A DNA stretch of 46,307 bases from Ectocarpus siliculosus (GCA_000310025.1 FN649752.1:2292469-2338775); one strand, 5' to 3'; numbered from the stretch's first letter, positions 19,066 through 29,081 are shown. Notes: generated from the letters alone by a model not told the origin. Numbers and translations are program-made.

Positions 19066-22000
19066 CTTGCCGATGGCGGAGTTCAGCCGGTACTACCGTC
19101 AACAGCAACCACCGTGCACCCTTTTGGAGTCTCCCAAGATGTTCGTGTACAGCCTACTTCTTTGGATACTCCCGATGTCCCCAAATCACGTTTAGTTTCT
19201 CGGCCCGCCTCCTCATCGCCCGCCTCATCGTCTGCTGGTATTGGACATGACAAACCCACTCCGGCACAACCTTTGTGGTGTGGGCGACAGGGAGGTAAGA
19301 CGTCGAGCGGTTCACCCCTGCTCACCTCGTCGTCTCGGGTTACAGAAGGAACAAGAACCTCGTCTACTACTGTTCGCCAAGACTCTTCTGGTGTTGTCAG
19401 CCGGGCCTCTTCTCGGATAGCACACGAGCCTTCTTCTACATTCGCCGGGGATCCTGTCGATTCTCCTTCTCTTTCGCAGCTTTCGTTGTCTTCGACCGTC
19501 CGCTGCCCCCGTGTGACAGCACCTGATACGAATGCGTCTTCCTCTGCTGCACACAACGTGCTGACTGCACCACTGCCATCGGGATCGGATGGTAGTGCCC
19601 ACCATTCGGTGGAAGGTTCGGCTCCTTTGTCACGGGGGAGTAGTCCAGAGCGCCCTGCGTCCATTCACGCACATTCGTCTGCCGCAGGAAAGACTTCTCC
19701 TAACGAACGGGTCTCTCATAGCCGAATGGCCTCTGCTAACATTGACCTCGCCGGAGCCGCCGCTCGTAGGCCGCCCTCCGGATCATGGACCGGAACGACT
19801 TCGCCCGCTCCTCCCTCGCTTTCTGGGCCCTCCCCGTCGGAGATGAGGACCCGTCCGCTTGGCTCACCCCCGCCCGTGCCTGGTGCCCGCTCTTTGCCCC
19901 TCCGCCCTGCACCGGCTCCGCCGTTTGATGACAAATGCGAGTACGCTTCGGATGACGTCCTCCTCTTCTGGAAACCTCCGTCTGTGTTCTCGCAATGGAC
20001 TCCCTCGGCTTTTGACGTACTGGGGGTACGTTATTCATGTGGTGAGCAATTTATGATGTCTGAAAAAGCGAAGTTGTTTGGGGATATGACGTCGTATGAC
20101 AAAATCATGGCTGCAACCGATCCTAAGACACACAAGTACTTGGGTCGTAACGTACGTCCTTTTGACTATGCCGAATGGGAGCGTCGTCGAGAAGAGATCG
20201 TGCTTACGGGGTCGTATGCCAAATTCGCTCAGAACCACGACATGAAACAACATTTACTGGAGACGGGTACCCGCCTCCTTGCGGAAGCCAGCCCCTTTGA
20301 TCGTGTTTGGGGTATCGGCATGTTTGCATGCTTTCCGGAGGCTAGCATTTCATCCAAGTGGGCGTCTAGCGGTAAAAACTTGTTGGGAAAAGCTTTGATG
20401 GAAGTTCGGCGCCTTTTGCGGGATCATCCCCTGTCTGGCGAAGCTCCCCCCGCCTCCACTTCCCCCACCCCCCCCATTTCGCAGCCTCTTCCCCATGGCC
20501 GTAGACGCATCCACGAGGTTGCTACCGCGGCCGGTTCGTCGTCACGGGAGGACCGGGGTGAAGACCCAGCCTGTCTCCATTTGGACGCTCCGGGGGACCA
20601 TGCTCCTGGTGTTCATCTGGTGGCCTCGACCTCCGCTTGTGCAGACCAACCTCCTCTTCTGGAACACGGGCCCGATCTGGTCGGCGGCACGCTCCTGTTG
20701 GACTCGGACTCTTACACCACCCGGGTTCTGCTGCATGGAGGACCTACAGCCACTTCTCAACTGGCGCGAGTGGCGCTGCTGGACTCTGGATCTCCTGCGT
20801 CTTTTGTGTCTGACTCCGTGGTCACCGCCATGATAGCTGCTGGAGCCTTGACAGCTGGCAGCGTTCGTGTTTCGCCCTCTCGTCGTTGGGGTGGGTTTGG
20901 TGATGGACCCGCCCTTGTGACCACTCGGTCAGTTCGTCTCACCGTTAATTTTCTTCATGGAGCTCGAGCTACCGCTTCGTTGGCGGTCTGGGCCTGCGTT
21001 GTTCCAGATGCCGCCATGGGGCACGCCGTGCTTCTGGGTCGCGATAGCTGGATGCGGTTCAACTCTCGAGTGTTCACCACCCTCCCCCACCCTGGACCGG
21101 ACGGCCGGGTTATGGGCGAGCTCACGCTCTCTCCACGTTTCACCGCTGGCGCGTGTGTTTACGCTACGCACGACGACGCTCCTGCCTCTTCGTTTCACCT
21201 CAAATATGCAGGGAGCTCGGGCATTTCCTTGGGGCCGGAGCCGGCCCTTGTTGAGGTGGACCTCGTCCGTTCTTCGGGCATGCCTGCGCTGATCGGCGAA
21301 TATCTCGTATCGTTCCGACCTGAAGTGGGTGCACTTTCGTCCCCCGATGCATTTGTTTCCAATGGTCTTCAGCGTATTCCCCTTGCAGGTTGTGCCGAAT
21401 TGGAGCCGGGCGACGTCATTGGCGTGTCTGCTGCACCGCTATTACGAGTACCGGTAGAAACCCTGAAGGCGGCTCCATCTTCGACTCCCACCGCCCCCCC
21501 GTCCTCTACATCACCGCATCGGGTCAACGCCGTTGGCCCCAAGTCCGGGACTCGCCGCTCTCCGGACCCAGCCTCCGCCCCGCCTCCTCCGAAGCCGCCT
21601 CCACAAGAACTGCTTGACCGCTTCTCCGAGGCCCAGCGCTCCAGTTTTCTGCGATTGTGGACTAGGCTGCCCGCACATATGCACGACATCGCTTTCGATC
21701 TACACAACCCGGGATGGACACCGGAGGCTATTGATCGTTTGGCCGACGCCCTTGTTGAGTATTCCGACGTGTTCTCTACTTCGAAAACCGATTTTGGTTC
21801 CTGCACCGTCATGCCATTCACTCTTTCTGTCCCCGCAGGGACGAAGCCCGTCGCATCACGCCCGTATCGTATTAACCCGTTAATGCAGAAGAAAGTGGAT
21901 GCCGTCTTGGACCAGTATTTGGCGGCAGGGCTCATTCAGCATTCCACTTCTCCCTGGGCTTCTCCCCTGGTCGTCATCCCCAAGAAGGACGGATCGGTTC

Positions 22001-25000
22001 GCATCACCGTCAACTACAAACGACTCAACGCCCTGGTGGACTTGGATGGACAACCTCTCCCTCGGGTGGACGGTATCTTGGATTCTCTCTACACCGGGAA
22101 AGTGTTCTCCATCTTCGATCTCAATTCGGCCTTCCACCAGATCGTTTGTGACGAAGACACTGTCCCGCTCACCGCCTTTTGCACTCCCACGCAGTTGTTC
22201 GAATGGCTTCGGATGCCGCAAGGAGCCAACGCCAGCCCGTCTTGGTTCGTCAAGGTCATCAACAGAGTGGTGCACGGTCTGGAGCGTGTGCTTGCCTATC
22301 TGGATGATGTTATCTGTTTCGATGAGGAACCTCTGGGACACGTGCTCAACATGATCGAGTTTTTCAAACGGCTGCGCCAGTACAACCTCAAGCTGTCTCC
22401 AGGGAAGGCTCGTGTCGGCGCCACCCACGCCAATTTCCTCGGTCACACCATCTCCCCGGCTGGGGTTAGCCCTGATGGCGCCAAGGTTAGGGCGCTCACG
22501 CACATGCGGCCGCCGACGAATGTTAAGCAGCTTAGGAGCCTCCTCGGTGGTCTCAGCTACTACCGGAAATTCCTTCAGAATCTCGCCACCAAGGTGCGGC
22601 CTCTCAACTCTCTTCTCAAACAAGGCGTCCCCTTCAAGTACACCCCGGGCATGGTCAAGGTTGTCAAAACGTTGTTGAGCGAACTCGCGCGTCCCCCGAT
22701 TTTGGTCTTCCCGGATTGGGCTGCGGTCGAGGACAACAGCCGTCCTCTCCGTTTGTGCTCCGACGCGTGCATTGACGGCTTTGGAGCCTCCCTGGAACAA
22801 GAACAACTCGATGGCTCGGTAAGACCCATTGTGTACATCAGCCGCGCTACTCTTCCGGCGGAGCGGAACTGGACTGTTCTGGATCTGGAAGCTGGTGGCA
22901 TTGTTTGGGCCATTAAGCGCCTTCGGGGCTACTTGTGGTCAACCAAGTTCGTCATCTATTCAGATCACAAAGCCTTAGAGAGCATTGGAAAGGTTGGAGA
23001 ACACAACGCCAGGGTACAACGATGGCTCGAATTCCTGTCCAACTTCACCTACACCCTGAAATATCGGAAAGGTTCGGCAAACGGCAACGCGGATTTCCTT
23101 TCGCGGCTGCCTTTACCAGCACAAGACACGGACACAACCGGCCCCGATTGCATTGATGGTGTCGATCACGCTGGTGTCTTCCTCATTCGGGCTTGTGGAC
23201 TCAACTATCACTCGTCGTCTACGCCGGAGGTCGGTTTGGGTGGGCTCCGCCCTCCCTGCTCGGCGGGTGTCTTTTCACCCCCAGCGCTACAGCCATCTGA
23301 TTTTGGGGATTTCCGCCGTCATCACCCGCGCCTGCTGGATGTTAGATCGGACTCCCCGATTGATTATCAAGATTCTCGGAGGTCTTCGGGAGTCTTCGTG
23401 GTCTCACATGTTTCCACGTCTCCGGTGCCTGTTTCCTGTTTGGCTCCGGCTACGTCCCGCGGAATGTCTCCGGCCGCGTCTTTGGCGAATAGATATGTGC
23501 ACGTCCTGTCTTCGCTTCCGGAGCGGGGACCGCTCATTTCTTCACGAACTCGGGCCAAGACCACCGCTGCTTCTGGAGGCACCGTCACCGGTCCCACCTA
23601 TTTCGGACGCCAGCCGCGGGCTACCATCGTCCCTCGGGCATCGTCCACTGCCCGTCGTCCTAGCAGGTCCCGCTCGACAAACAAGACCATCCGGACCGGC
23701 ACGCGTCCCCTGCCGTCATCTGCGACGCCAACGTCGGCGTTTTCGTCGACTGCCTCTGCGCCACAGGGGCCTTCGCCGGCATCGGCGCGCGCTGCATCCT
23801 CGGTTTTGCCCTCTATCCAGGTTTCGCCTGGGACTTCGCCCCGCCCAATGCCTCCTCCTGAGGTGACACCGCGGTCTGCAACTTCACCACTCGTTGAGGC
23901 CCCTCGTTCTCCAGCCTTTTCCGTGGGATCGCTTGTCTCTGGGTTGGAGCCGACTGACTTGGACCCCTCACATTTGCGAGCTTGCGTTCAGAGCTTCGGC
24001 ACTGTGGACTGGGCTAGGGAACAACAGCGGGAGAGCGAATGCGTGGTGGCTATGCGCTTTCTGTCTCGTGGCTCTCCCTCCCCCCCCCCTTCTGACTTGC
24101 TCACCCTTAGTGCCCCGCTCCGCTCCCCTCGGTTGGACGATGTCCTTGCGTTGGCGGCGAAAACCAGGCTGCACACGACCGATGAGAACGTCACCCTCCT
24201 CGTACATAAACCGGCGCCATCGCCGATCGGGCGCTCTGGCGGCAGGACCACTCGTCTACCGGATACTGGTGTGCCCCGTGTCTACGTGCCCATGCTGATG
24301 CGTCCGTGGGTCCTTCATGCCTGCCATACCGCCGCGTCCTTCCATCTTGGTGTTCATCGTACACAACGTCTGCTTGAGCGTTTCTACTGGTGGATTGGTC
24401 TGGATCGATCCGTACGCTGGTGGCTTCGCGCGTGTTTGGTGTGTCAAGCTCGCAAGACTTCGCGTCAAACCGCTCGGTGGCCCGTCATCGCTATGCCATT
24501 GCCACAGGGGCCTGGTACGGTCGTAGGCGTCGACTTCTTCGGCCCCCTGCCCGTGACTGCCAAGGGCAACTCCTACATTCTATTGTTCACAGACCGTTTC
24601 AGCCGGAGAGCCGACATGTTCGCGGTTACAGCGGCGGAATTTACGGCGAAAGGGACGGCTCACATCTTCGTCAACCAGTACATGACCAAGTGGGGATGTC
24701 CGACTACGTTATTGTCGGACAACGGACTGCATTTTTGCTCGAAGCTCTCCATGGCGATCTACGAGATGATGAAAATCAAGAAAGTCACCACCAGCTCCTA
24801 CCACCCGCAAACCAACGGCGGCACGGAACGCGTCAATCACACGATGGCTCAGATGCTTGTGGTAGTCGTCAACGAACAGCAAAACGATTGGGACATACAT
24901 CTCCCGCACGTTGAATTTGCCTACAACAATTCCGTGAACCAGTCGACTGGATTGGCGCCGAACGAGATCCATATCGGACGCATTCCGCGGCTTCCGCTTT

Positions 25001-26196
25001 CGGTCTTCGATCATCCAACGGTAGGTGGTCATCAAAGCTTAGCCCGTGACCAACTCGAGTACTGCAACTTGGCTGTCGATCGTCAGCGCCGGGCCTACGA
25101 CCTGGTCCGTGAGTACAACGCCCTGAAGATCTCGCGAGTCGAACGCCGTAATTCATCCCTGCTGGACGCCATCCACAAGCTCCCGCAATTTACTGTTGGC
25201 GGGTGGGCTTGGGTCTACAACACGGCTGCTACAATTCGACAGGGTGTGCGGAACGACACGGATCACCAGGTGCTCAAGGCCAAATTCGCGCTTTCCTGGA
25301 CGGGGCCTTACAAAGTTCTTGCGGTGGGTCCCGCGTCGGCCGACGCCACCCCAGATGGAAGCCCGTTGGCGCGTAAACTCCTCTACCTGGACCTGCCTTC
25401 TGATCTTTCCGGCCCAGCAGCTCGATGTCGCGTATCTGTCCTTCGTTGCAAGCCCTGTCGCAATCCGTACGAGAAGGACGACCTGCCCCAATCTCTACCC
25501 GCTGAGCTTTCGCGTTATGTCCTGCACTCTTTCGGCGATAAATGTCCACCGTTTCACGTCACCGCGGATGATGTGTCGGTGCCTGTCGGGCGCCTCGAGG
25601 TCGACTACATTTCGGGACACCAATTGGTGCGGGGCCGTAGCGGCGTTCTCGCTGTCCTGTACCAGACGCATTGGCTAGGCCTGACTACTCCTTCTTGGGA
25701 ACGGGAGTCCGACCTCGATCAATTCCGTCGACACATCCTCTTGTACTGGTCTCGAGAGGTCTGCCAAAGCAAGCAGGGTAACCGCACGTATCGAGTGGCT
25801 CGGACACGCGCGGCACAACGGGAGCTCGCCCGGAATCGTGGCGAACGCTATTTGCCTCCTGGGGCTGACCTTGTGCTTCACGCGACTTGGCTCCGTCGAT
25901 TCAGCATTTCGCCCCTTCCAGTAGGAGCGCGGCTGTGGTACAAGGCCCGCGACGGATTATGGTGGACAGGACGTATTGGTGCTCATCAGGACGGCTCGTA
26001 CATCGTTCGATTTCTGGATGACCCGGGCCCCAGCGTTCTCCCTCTGCCTGCGCACCTCTACTCCACCGCCTTGGACGCCGTCTGTGGATCGTGGTGTTTA
26101 GAAAAACATCGCTCGCGCCCTTTGGGCGACGCCCGGGATCGCACTCCTCCCATTACTGACTCCTTACCGTCGGCTGTTCCCAATATCTCTTCCTAG
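19066..26196 (+). CDS. Element 1 Pol: NADAR, protease, RT, RNase H, integrase, chromo- and Tudor-like domains
   Basis: No ATG start is needed if UGA readthrough supplies it. Domains in order: Ser/Pro-rich linker; NADAR (19957-20430); retropepsin with LLDSGSPASF (D codon 20782) and LLGRD (21031); reverse transcriptase (about 21770-22560) with AYLDDV at 22294; RNase H (LCSDACIDGFGAS at 22753 to LSRLP near 23110); a 390-residue Ser/Pro/Arg-rich linker; integrase with an HHCC zinc motif (24316-24444) and catalytic D 24532, D 24718, E 24826 (D-x35-E); an SH3-like tail; a chromodomain-like segment (about 25585-25750, ending LLYW); and a Tudor-like segment (about 25920-26040, WWTGRIG and YIVRFLDD). 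All catalytic residues I checked are present and the frame is unbroken, so it may be active. Pol copies element RNA to DNA and integrates it in the nucleus. Confidence 0.88.
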   Translation, partial: LADGGVQPVLPSTATTVHPFGVSQDVRVQPTSLDTPDVPKSRLVSRPASSSPASSSAGIGHDKPTPAQPLWCGRQGGKTSSGSPLLTSSSRVTEGTRTSSTTVRQDSSGVVSRASSRIAHEPSSTFAGDPVDSPSLSQLSLSSTVRCPRVTAPDTNASSSAAHNVLTAPLPSGSDGSAHHSVEGSAPLSRGSSPERPASIHAHSSAAGKTSPNERVSHSRMASANIDLAGAAARRPPSGSWTGTTSPAPPSLSGPSPSEMRTRPLGSPPPVPGARSLPLRPAPAPPFDDKCEYASDDVLLFWKPPSVFSQWTPSAFDVLGVRYSCGEQFMMSEKAKLFGDMTSYDKIMAATDPKTHKYLGRNVRPFDYAEWERRREEIVLTGSYAKFAQNHDMKQHLLETGTRLLAEASPFDRVWGIGMFACFPEASISSKWASSGKNLLGKALMEVRRLLRDHPLSGEAPPASTSPTPPISQPLPHGRRRIHEVATAAGSSSREDRGEDPACLHLDAPGDHAPGVHLVASTSACADQPPLLEHGPDLVGGTLLLDSDSYTTRVLLHGGPTATSQLARVALLDSGSPASFVSDSVVTAMIAAGALTAGSVRVSPSRRWGGFGDGPALVTTRSVRLTVNFLHGARATASLAVWACVVPDAAMGHAVLLGRDSWMRFNSRVFTTLPHPGPDGRVMGELTLSPRFTAGACVYATHDDAPASSFHLKYAGSSGISLGPEPALVEVDLVRSSGMPALIGEYLVSFRPEVGALSSPDAFVSNGLQRIPLAGCAELEPGDVIGVSAAPLLRVPVETLKAAPSSTPTAPPSSTSPHRVNAVGPKSGTRRSPDPASAPPPPKPPPQELLDRFSEAQRSSFLRLWTRLPAHMHDIAFDLHNPGWTPEAIDRLADALVEYSDVFSTSKTDFGSCTVMPFTLSVPAGTKPVASRPYRINPLMQKKVDAVLDQYLAAGLIQHSTSPWASPLVVIPKKDGSVRITVNYKRLNALVDLDGQPLPRVDGILDSLYTGKVFSIFDLNSAFHQIVCDEDTVPLTAFCTPTQLFEWLRMPQGANASPSWFVKVINRVVHGLERVLAYLDDVICFDEEPLGHVLNMIEFFKRLRQYNLKLSPGKARVGATHANFLGHTISPAGVSPDGAKVRALTHMRPPTNVKQLRSLLGGLSYYRKFLQNLATKVRPLNSLLKQGVPFKYTPGMVKVVKTLLSELARPPILVFPDWAAVEDNSRPLRLCSDACIDGFGASLEQEQLDGSVRPIVYISRATLPAERNWTVLDLEAGGIVWAIKRLRGYLWSTKFVIYSDHKALESIGKVGEHNARVQRWLEFLSNFTYTLKYRKGSANGNADFLSRLPLPAQDTDTTGPDCIDGVDHAGVFLIRACGLNYHSSSTPEVGLGGLRPPCSAGVFSPPALQPSDFGDFRRHHPRLLDVRSDSPIDYQDSRRSSGVFVVSHVSTSPVPVSCLAPATSRGMSPAASLANRYVHVLSSLPERGPLISSRTRAKTTAASGGTVTGPTYFGRQPRATIVPRASSTARRPSRSRSTNKTIRTGTRPLPSSATPTSAFSSTASAPQGPSPASARAASSVLPSIQVSPGTSPRPMPPPEVTPRSATSPLVEAPRSPAFSVGSLVSGLEPTDLDPSHLRACVQSFGTVDWAREQQRESECVVAMRFLSRGSPSPPPSDLLTLSAPLRSPRLDDVLALAAKTRLHTTDENVTLLVHKPAPSPIGRSGGRTTRLPDTGVPRVYVPMLMRPWVLHACHTAASFHLGVHRTQRLLERFYWWIGLDRSVRWWLRACLVCQARKTSRQTARWPVIAMPLPQGPGTVVGVDFFGPLPVTAKGNSYILLFTDRFSRRADMFAVTAAEFTAKGTAHIFVNQYMTKWGCPTTLLSDNGLHFCSKLSMAIYEMMKIKKVTTSSYHPQTNGGTERVNHTMAQMLVVVVNEQQNDWDIHLPHVEFAYNNSVNQSTGLAPNEIHIGRIPRLPLSVFDHPTVGGHQSLARDQLEYCNLAVDRQRRAYDLVREYNALKISRVERRNSSLLDAIHKLPQFTVGGWAWVYNTAATIRQGVRNDTDHQVLKAKFALSWTGPYKVLAVGPASADATPDGSPLARKLLYLDLPSDLSGPAARCRVSVLRCKPCRNPYEKDDLPQSLPAELSRYVLHSFGDKCPPFHVTADDVSVPVGRLEVDYISGHQLVRGRSGVLAVLYQTHWLGLTTPSWERESDLDQFRRHILLYWSREVCQSKQGNRTYRVARTRAAQRELARNRGERYLPPGADLVLHATWLRRFSISPLPVGARLWYKARDGLWWTGRIGAHQDGSYIVRFLDDPGPSVLPLPAHLYSTALDAVCGSWCLEKHRSRPLGDARDRTPPITDSLPSAVPNISS
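19957..20430 (+). other. NADAR domain inside Gag-Pol
   Basis: About 158 residues match the NADAR (YbiA/DUF1768) pattern: an FSQWTPSAF start, then YSCGEQFMMSEKAKLF with the conserved E-Q, ATDPKTHKYLGRNVRPF, a KFAQNHDMKQHLL segment, EASPFDRVWGIGM, and GKNLLGKALMEVR. These are the signature segments of the family, and all are intact. NADAR enzymes are N-glycosidases of ADP-ribosyl-type substrates; some remove ADP-ribose from guanine in nucleic acid. In bacteria and phages they occur beside ADP-ribosylating toxins. Here the domain lies between the Gag stop and the protease, so it should be part of the particle polyprotein. Its role in a retroelement is unknown. Confidence 0.85.
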
Positions 26197-26300
26197 CGTC
26201 GCCGTTTTAGGTTCGAGCTGGTCTATCTTGGATTTTGTTTGTTTGTTTGTTCGTTTGTTTGTTTGTTTTTTTTTCTTTTCCTTCTTGTTTTCTCCGAGTG

Positions 26301-26450
26301 GTTTGCCTCTGAACACTTGGAAAAAGAGTTCCCCAAGTTTCGTCGGTGTTATTTGCCTCTGAACACTTGGAAAAAGAGTTCCCCAAGTTTCGTCGGTGTT
26401 GTTTGCCTCTGAACACTTCAACAACGAGTTCCCCAAGTTTCGTCGGTATG
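26301..26450 (+). repeat. 50-bp tandem repeat in the element 1 3' untranslated region
   Basis: Three units start at 26301, 26351 and 26401 with TTTGCCTCTGAACACTT and end TTCCCCAAGTTTCGTCGGT. The first two are nearly identical, the third carries an internal change, and a partial fourth follows. A TTTG-repeat tract precedes it at about 26235-26270. Confidence 0.85.
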
Positions 26451-27477
26451 CTCGCCTCTGGCCAGGCAAACCCCGAGTTTCTCGTGTTTCCCTTGGTTCG
26501 CCTTTCGCCAACTCATTTTTTTTTTTTTTTTAGCTCCACCGTATCGTCGAAGTGTCATCTAGGCTTGTTACTTCGGGCTTCCATCCCGTGGCGTCGTCTT
26601 CTCCCGTGGACATTCGTCGTCGTCCACACTTCGTTCCACTTCGTCTCCGTCATCGCTACCTGCCGGCGACGCCTTCATCATCGTCGAGCCCTTGAGTCGT
26701 TGTGTTGTTGTGTGTATCTCTGCGATTTTTCTGTGTTATCTGAGTCTTCCTGTGTTGTGCTTTGCCCGCGCGCCAGGGAAAGTTCGTCAGATCGCTTCTC
26801 AGACGTTGATCATTCATGCTTTGCATTCTTCATTTTCATCAGGTCTTGCCGTGGCCGCCTCTCTATACGGTTTGAGTTCTCTGACACTCTGGAAATTGTT
26901 GTCAGTGTGTTCGCCTGTCATTCATTTCTCCTGCTCTTCTTTGACGCTTTCCTAGATTGGTTGCGTTGATATCTTCCCCTTTACGTCGCGTCCAGTATCA
27001 AAGGCCGTATTCGTTCGGAAATTTTGCTTGGGTTTTGAGTTTTGTTGCAGCATTTTGGGGCTCTCTCGGGTAGTCGCCCTCATTCCTCCCATTGTTATAC
27101 GCGCGGGTGCGCGTAAACGAGTGGTGTGTGGCGTTTAGGTTTTGACTTTATTTCTTTTGCCGTCGTCTGTTGCGGATAGCGTGCTGTGCAGCACTACATA
27201 TTTTTCTTGGCCTTATCCCTTCATTGATAGGAGCGTTGTCATTGAGATGTCGATGGGTCGTCTCGTGGCCGTTCGCATCCATCTTTCGTCTCAATGATGG
27301 TGTGGGGGTTGATTCGGGATGTTTCTACAACTCACCCTCCTTTTTGGATGTTTTGTGAAGAGTCATATCTTCGATTCATGAGCATCAATCGTCAGCTAAA
27401 ATCTTCGTTGTAGCTTTTAGGAGTTGAGCATTGATTTGAGTATAGAATCTGCATATATGATATTCAGGGTGGGCTAG
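26451..27477 (+). other. Element 1 3' untranslated region
   Basis: T/C-rich sequence without a credible protein lies between Pol and the 3' LTR. A weak purine-rich segment (CAGGGTGGGC, about 27465-27474) precedes the LTR and may serve as the polypurine tract. Confidence 0.5.
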
Positions 27478-28124
27478 TGTTAAGGAGTGTGGCTGCTAGC
27501 TTAAATAGGGTACATCTTATTGTTGATAGGATGTGGGTCGGTCTCAGGAGGTATACCCTTCAGACACCTACCCTCTTAGGATTTTGTCTAGTCTGCGTAC
27601 CCCCTGAGGTGAAGTTGGATCCCCACTTCACCTCAGACCCTTGCTGATCGTCTCTCAGCAATAACAAGCAACTTTCTCATCTCTACGTGATCGTGGACAA
27701 GCGTGTCAACGACAGAACCTACCTTCATCTGTCTCTAGGAGCAAGCTACCACCCACGGCTTCCCCTCCTTTAAACTTGGTAAGCGAAGGTGTACCGATTC
27801 TGGTAAAAGTCAATCGACAGATACCCTGCGAATCGGGTCCTCCTTAACACTCTCCACCCACAGAATTTACCCTCAACTGGGAACCTCTTGTGGCCAGGAC
27901 GGGTAATTCGATGGAAGTGTCACAAGGTTCTTTATAGGATCGATTCCAAGAGGTGTTCTCAGGACTGATACAAATTGTGTCCATGGGAAAATGTCCAAGT
28001 CAGGAGAAAAAACGTGCACCCAAGGAGATTCGAACCAGTATCCTGCTGACGCCATATGCGAAGGTGTACCGATTCTGGTAAAAGTCAATCGACAGATACC
28101 CTGCGAATCGGGTCCTCCTTAACA
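27478..28124 (+). repeat. Element 1 3' LTR with extended end
   Basis: The first 299 bp match the 5' LTR. The sequence then continues with a 67-bp block beginning GCGAAGGTGTACCGATTCTG and ending CTCCTTAACA (27783-27849). This block is repeated in full at 28058-28124 after 208 unrelated bases. The second copy abuts the GTAG target duplication, so it marks the true right end. The 5' LTR lacks this tail, so the two ends are not simple copies of each other. Confidence 0.65.
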
Positions 28125-28622
28125 GTAGCATGAACGGGCGCTTAAATACTGAGAGGACTGTACTGAGATTCATTCCGTTTCACGATGGTTCGAGGAGGGC
28201 TATAGGGTATACCCCAGGGTGTACCTGAATCATTGGCGGAGCCCCTCTAGAGCTCCGCCTCAACACGTGTTTTGGGTGATCGCTCACTGTTAACACGGCC
28301 AATCTCGGAAGAGGAACTTCGACCCACCCGCTAAGAAGCAACCAGTCTGTGAGTCAAAGCATGAGAGGTAGATCTGGATAATAATAGATCTTGCCTAGAC
28401 CCCCCTTGCTAATCCCACCTTGATTAGACCCACAGGGCTAGACCCAGTGGGATTGTATCCCTTTGCTATTTAGCTCCCAACTTGAATCCAATGGTGGTGA
28501 GATACTGTACCATGAAACTGACCATGAAAAGGATGAAACTAATTGAACCCTAGCCAGTGCTTGTTACGCTGACACACGATGAGTGAGCTACCCTAAGCGA
28601 TAGCGTTATAACGACTGTGACA
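28125..28622 (+). repeat. Element 2 5' LTR, larger part
   Basis: Together with 16287-16297 this forms the 5' LTR of element 2 (about 505 bp), matching 43296-43769 (474 bp) through GTGACA. The copies differ by many short insertions and deletions of 2-15 bases as well as substitutions. This fits long residence in the genome. Confidence 0.85.
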
Positions 28623-28760
28623 TGCATGGTGGAGGAGGAGTATGTATGTATGTGACATGGTGGAGGACGTAGAGATAACTTTACTTTTGTTTACACGCAG
28701 GGGCGTTTACTTTTGGCTCAGTTGCTGCTTGCTTCAACTGACGATCTCTTTTAGAGAGGT

Positions 28761-29081
28761 TGTTTAAAGGAGGTGAAGCCGTGGGCGGTAGCTTGCTCCT
28801 AGAGATAGATGAAGGTAGGTTCTGTCGTTGACACGCTTGTCCACGACCACGTTGAGATGGGAAAGTTGCTTGTTATTACTGAGAGACGATCAGCAAGGGT
28901 CTGAGGTGAAGTGGGGATCCAACTTCAGGTGAAGTGGGGATCCAACTTCACCTCAGGGGGTACACAGACTAGACAAATTCTAAGAGGGTAGGCGTCTGAA
29001 GGATATACCTCCTGGGACCGACCCACATCCTATCAACAATAAGATGTACCCTATTCAAGCTAGCAGCCGCACTCCTTAACA
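28761..29081 (-). mobile_element. Solo LTR of the element 1 family, inverted
   Basis: The reverse complement reads TGTTAAGGAGTGCGGCTGCT and continues through the whole 299-bp LTR pattern to CTCCTTTAAACA. It carries an extra direct duplication of about 25 bp (AGGTGAAGTGGGGATCCAAC at about 28908 and 28933). No internal element sequence remains, as expected after LTR-LTR recombination. The flanking bases show no clear target duplication. Confidence 0.8.

Larger units (their letters stand above)
16298..28124 (+). mobile_element. Element 1: nested Ty3/Gypsy chromovirus-like retrotransposon with NADAR domain
   Basis: It begins TGTTAAGGAG and ends CTCCTTAACA, inverted copies of each other, and is flanked by GTAG at 16294-16297 and 28125-28128, the target duplication within the LTR of element 2. 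LTR sequence of 299 bp at 16298-16596 recurs at 27478-27776 with the same length and very few changes (A to G at about 16551/27731 is one I saw). That and the open reading frames argue for recent insertion. The order Gag - UGA - NADAR - protease - RT - RNase H - integrase - chromodomain-like - Tudor-like places it in Ty3/Gypsy. The 3' end carries an unexplained 348-bp extension after the LTR match. Confidence 0.88.

Noticed and set aside
17617-22806. Long minus-strand frames opposite Gag and Pol of element 1
   Set aside because: They lie antisense to clear retroelement domains and show no family features.
26346-26969. Plus-strand frame after Pol of element 1
   Set aside because: It runs through the 50-bp tandem repeat and T/C-rich untranslated sequence without features.
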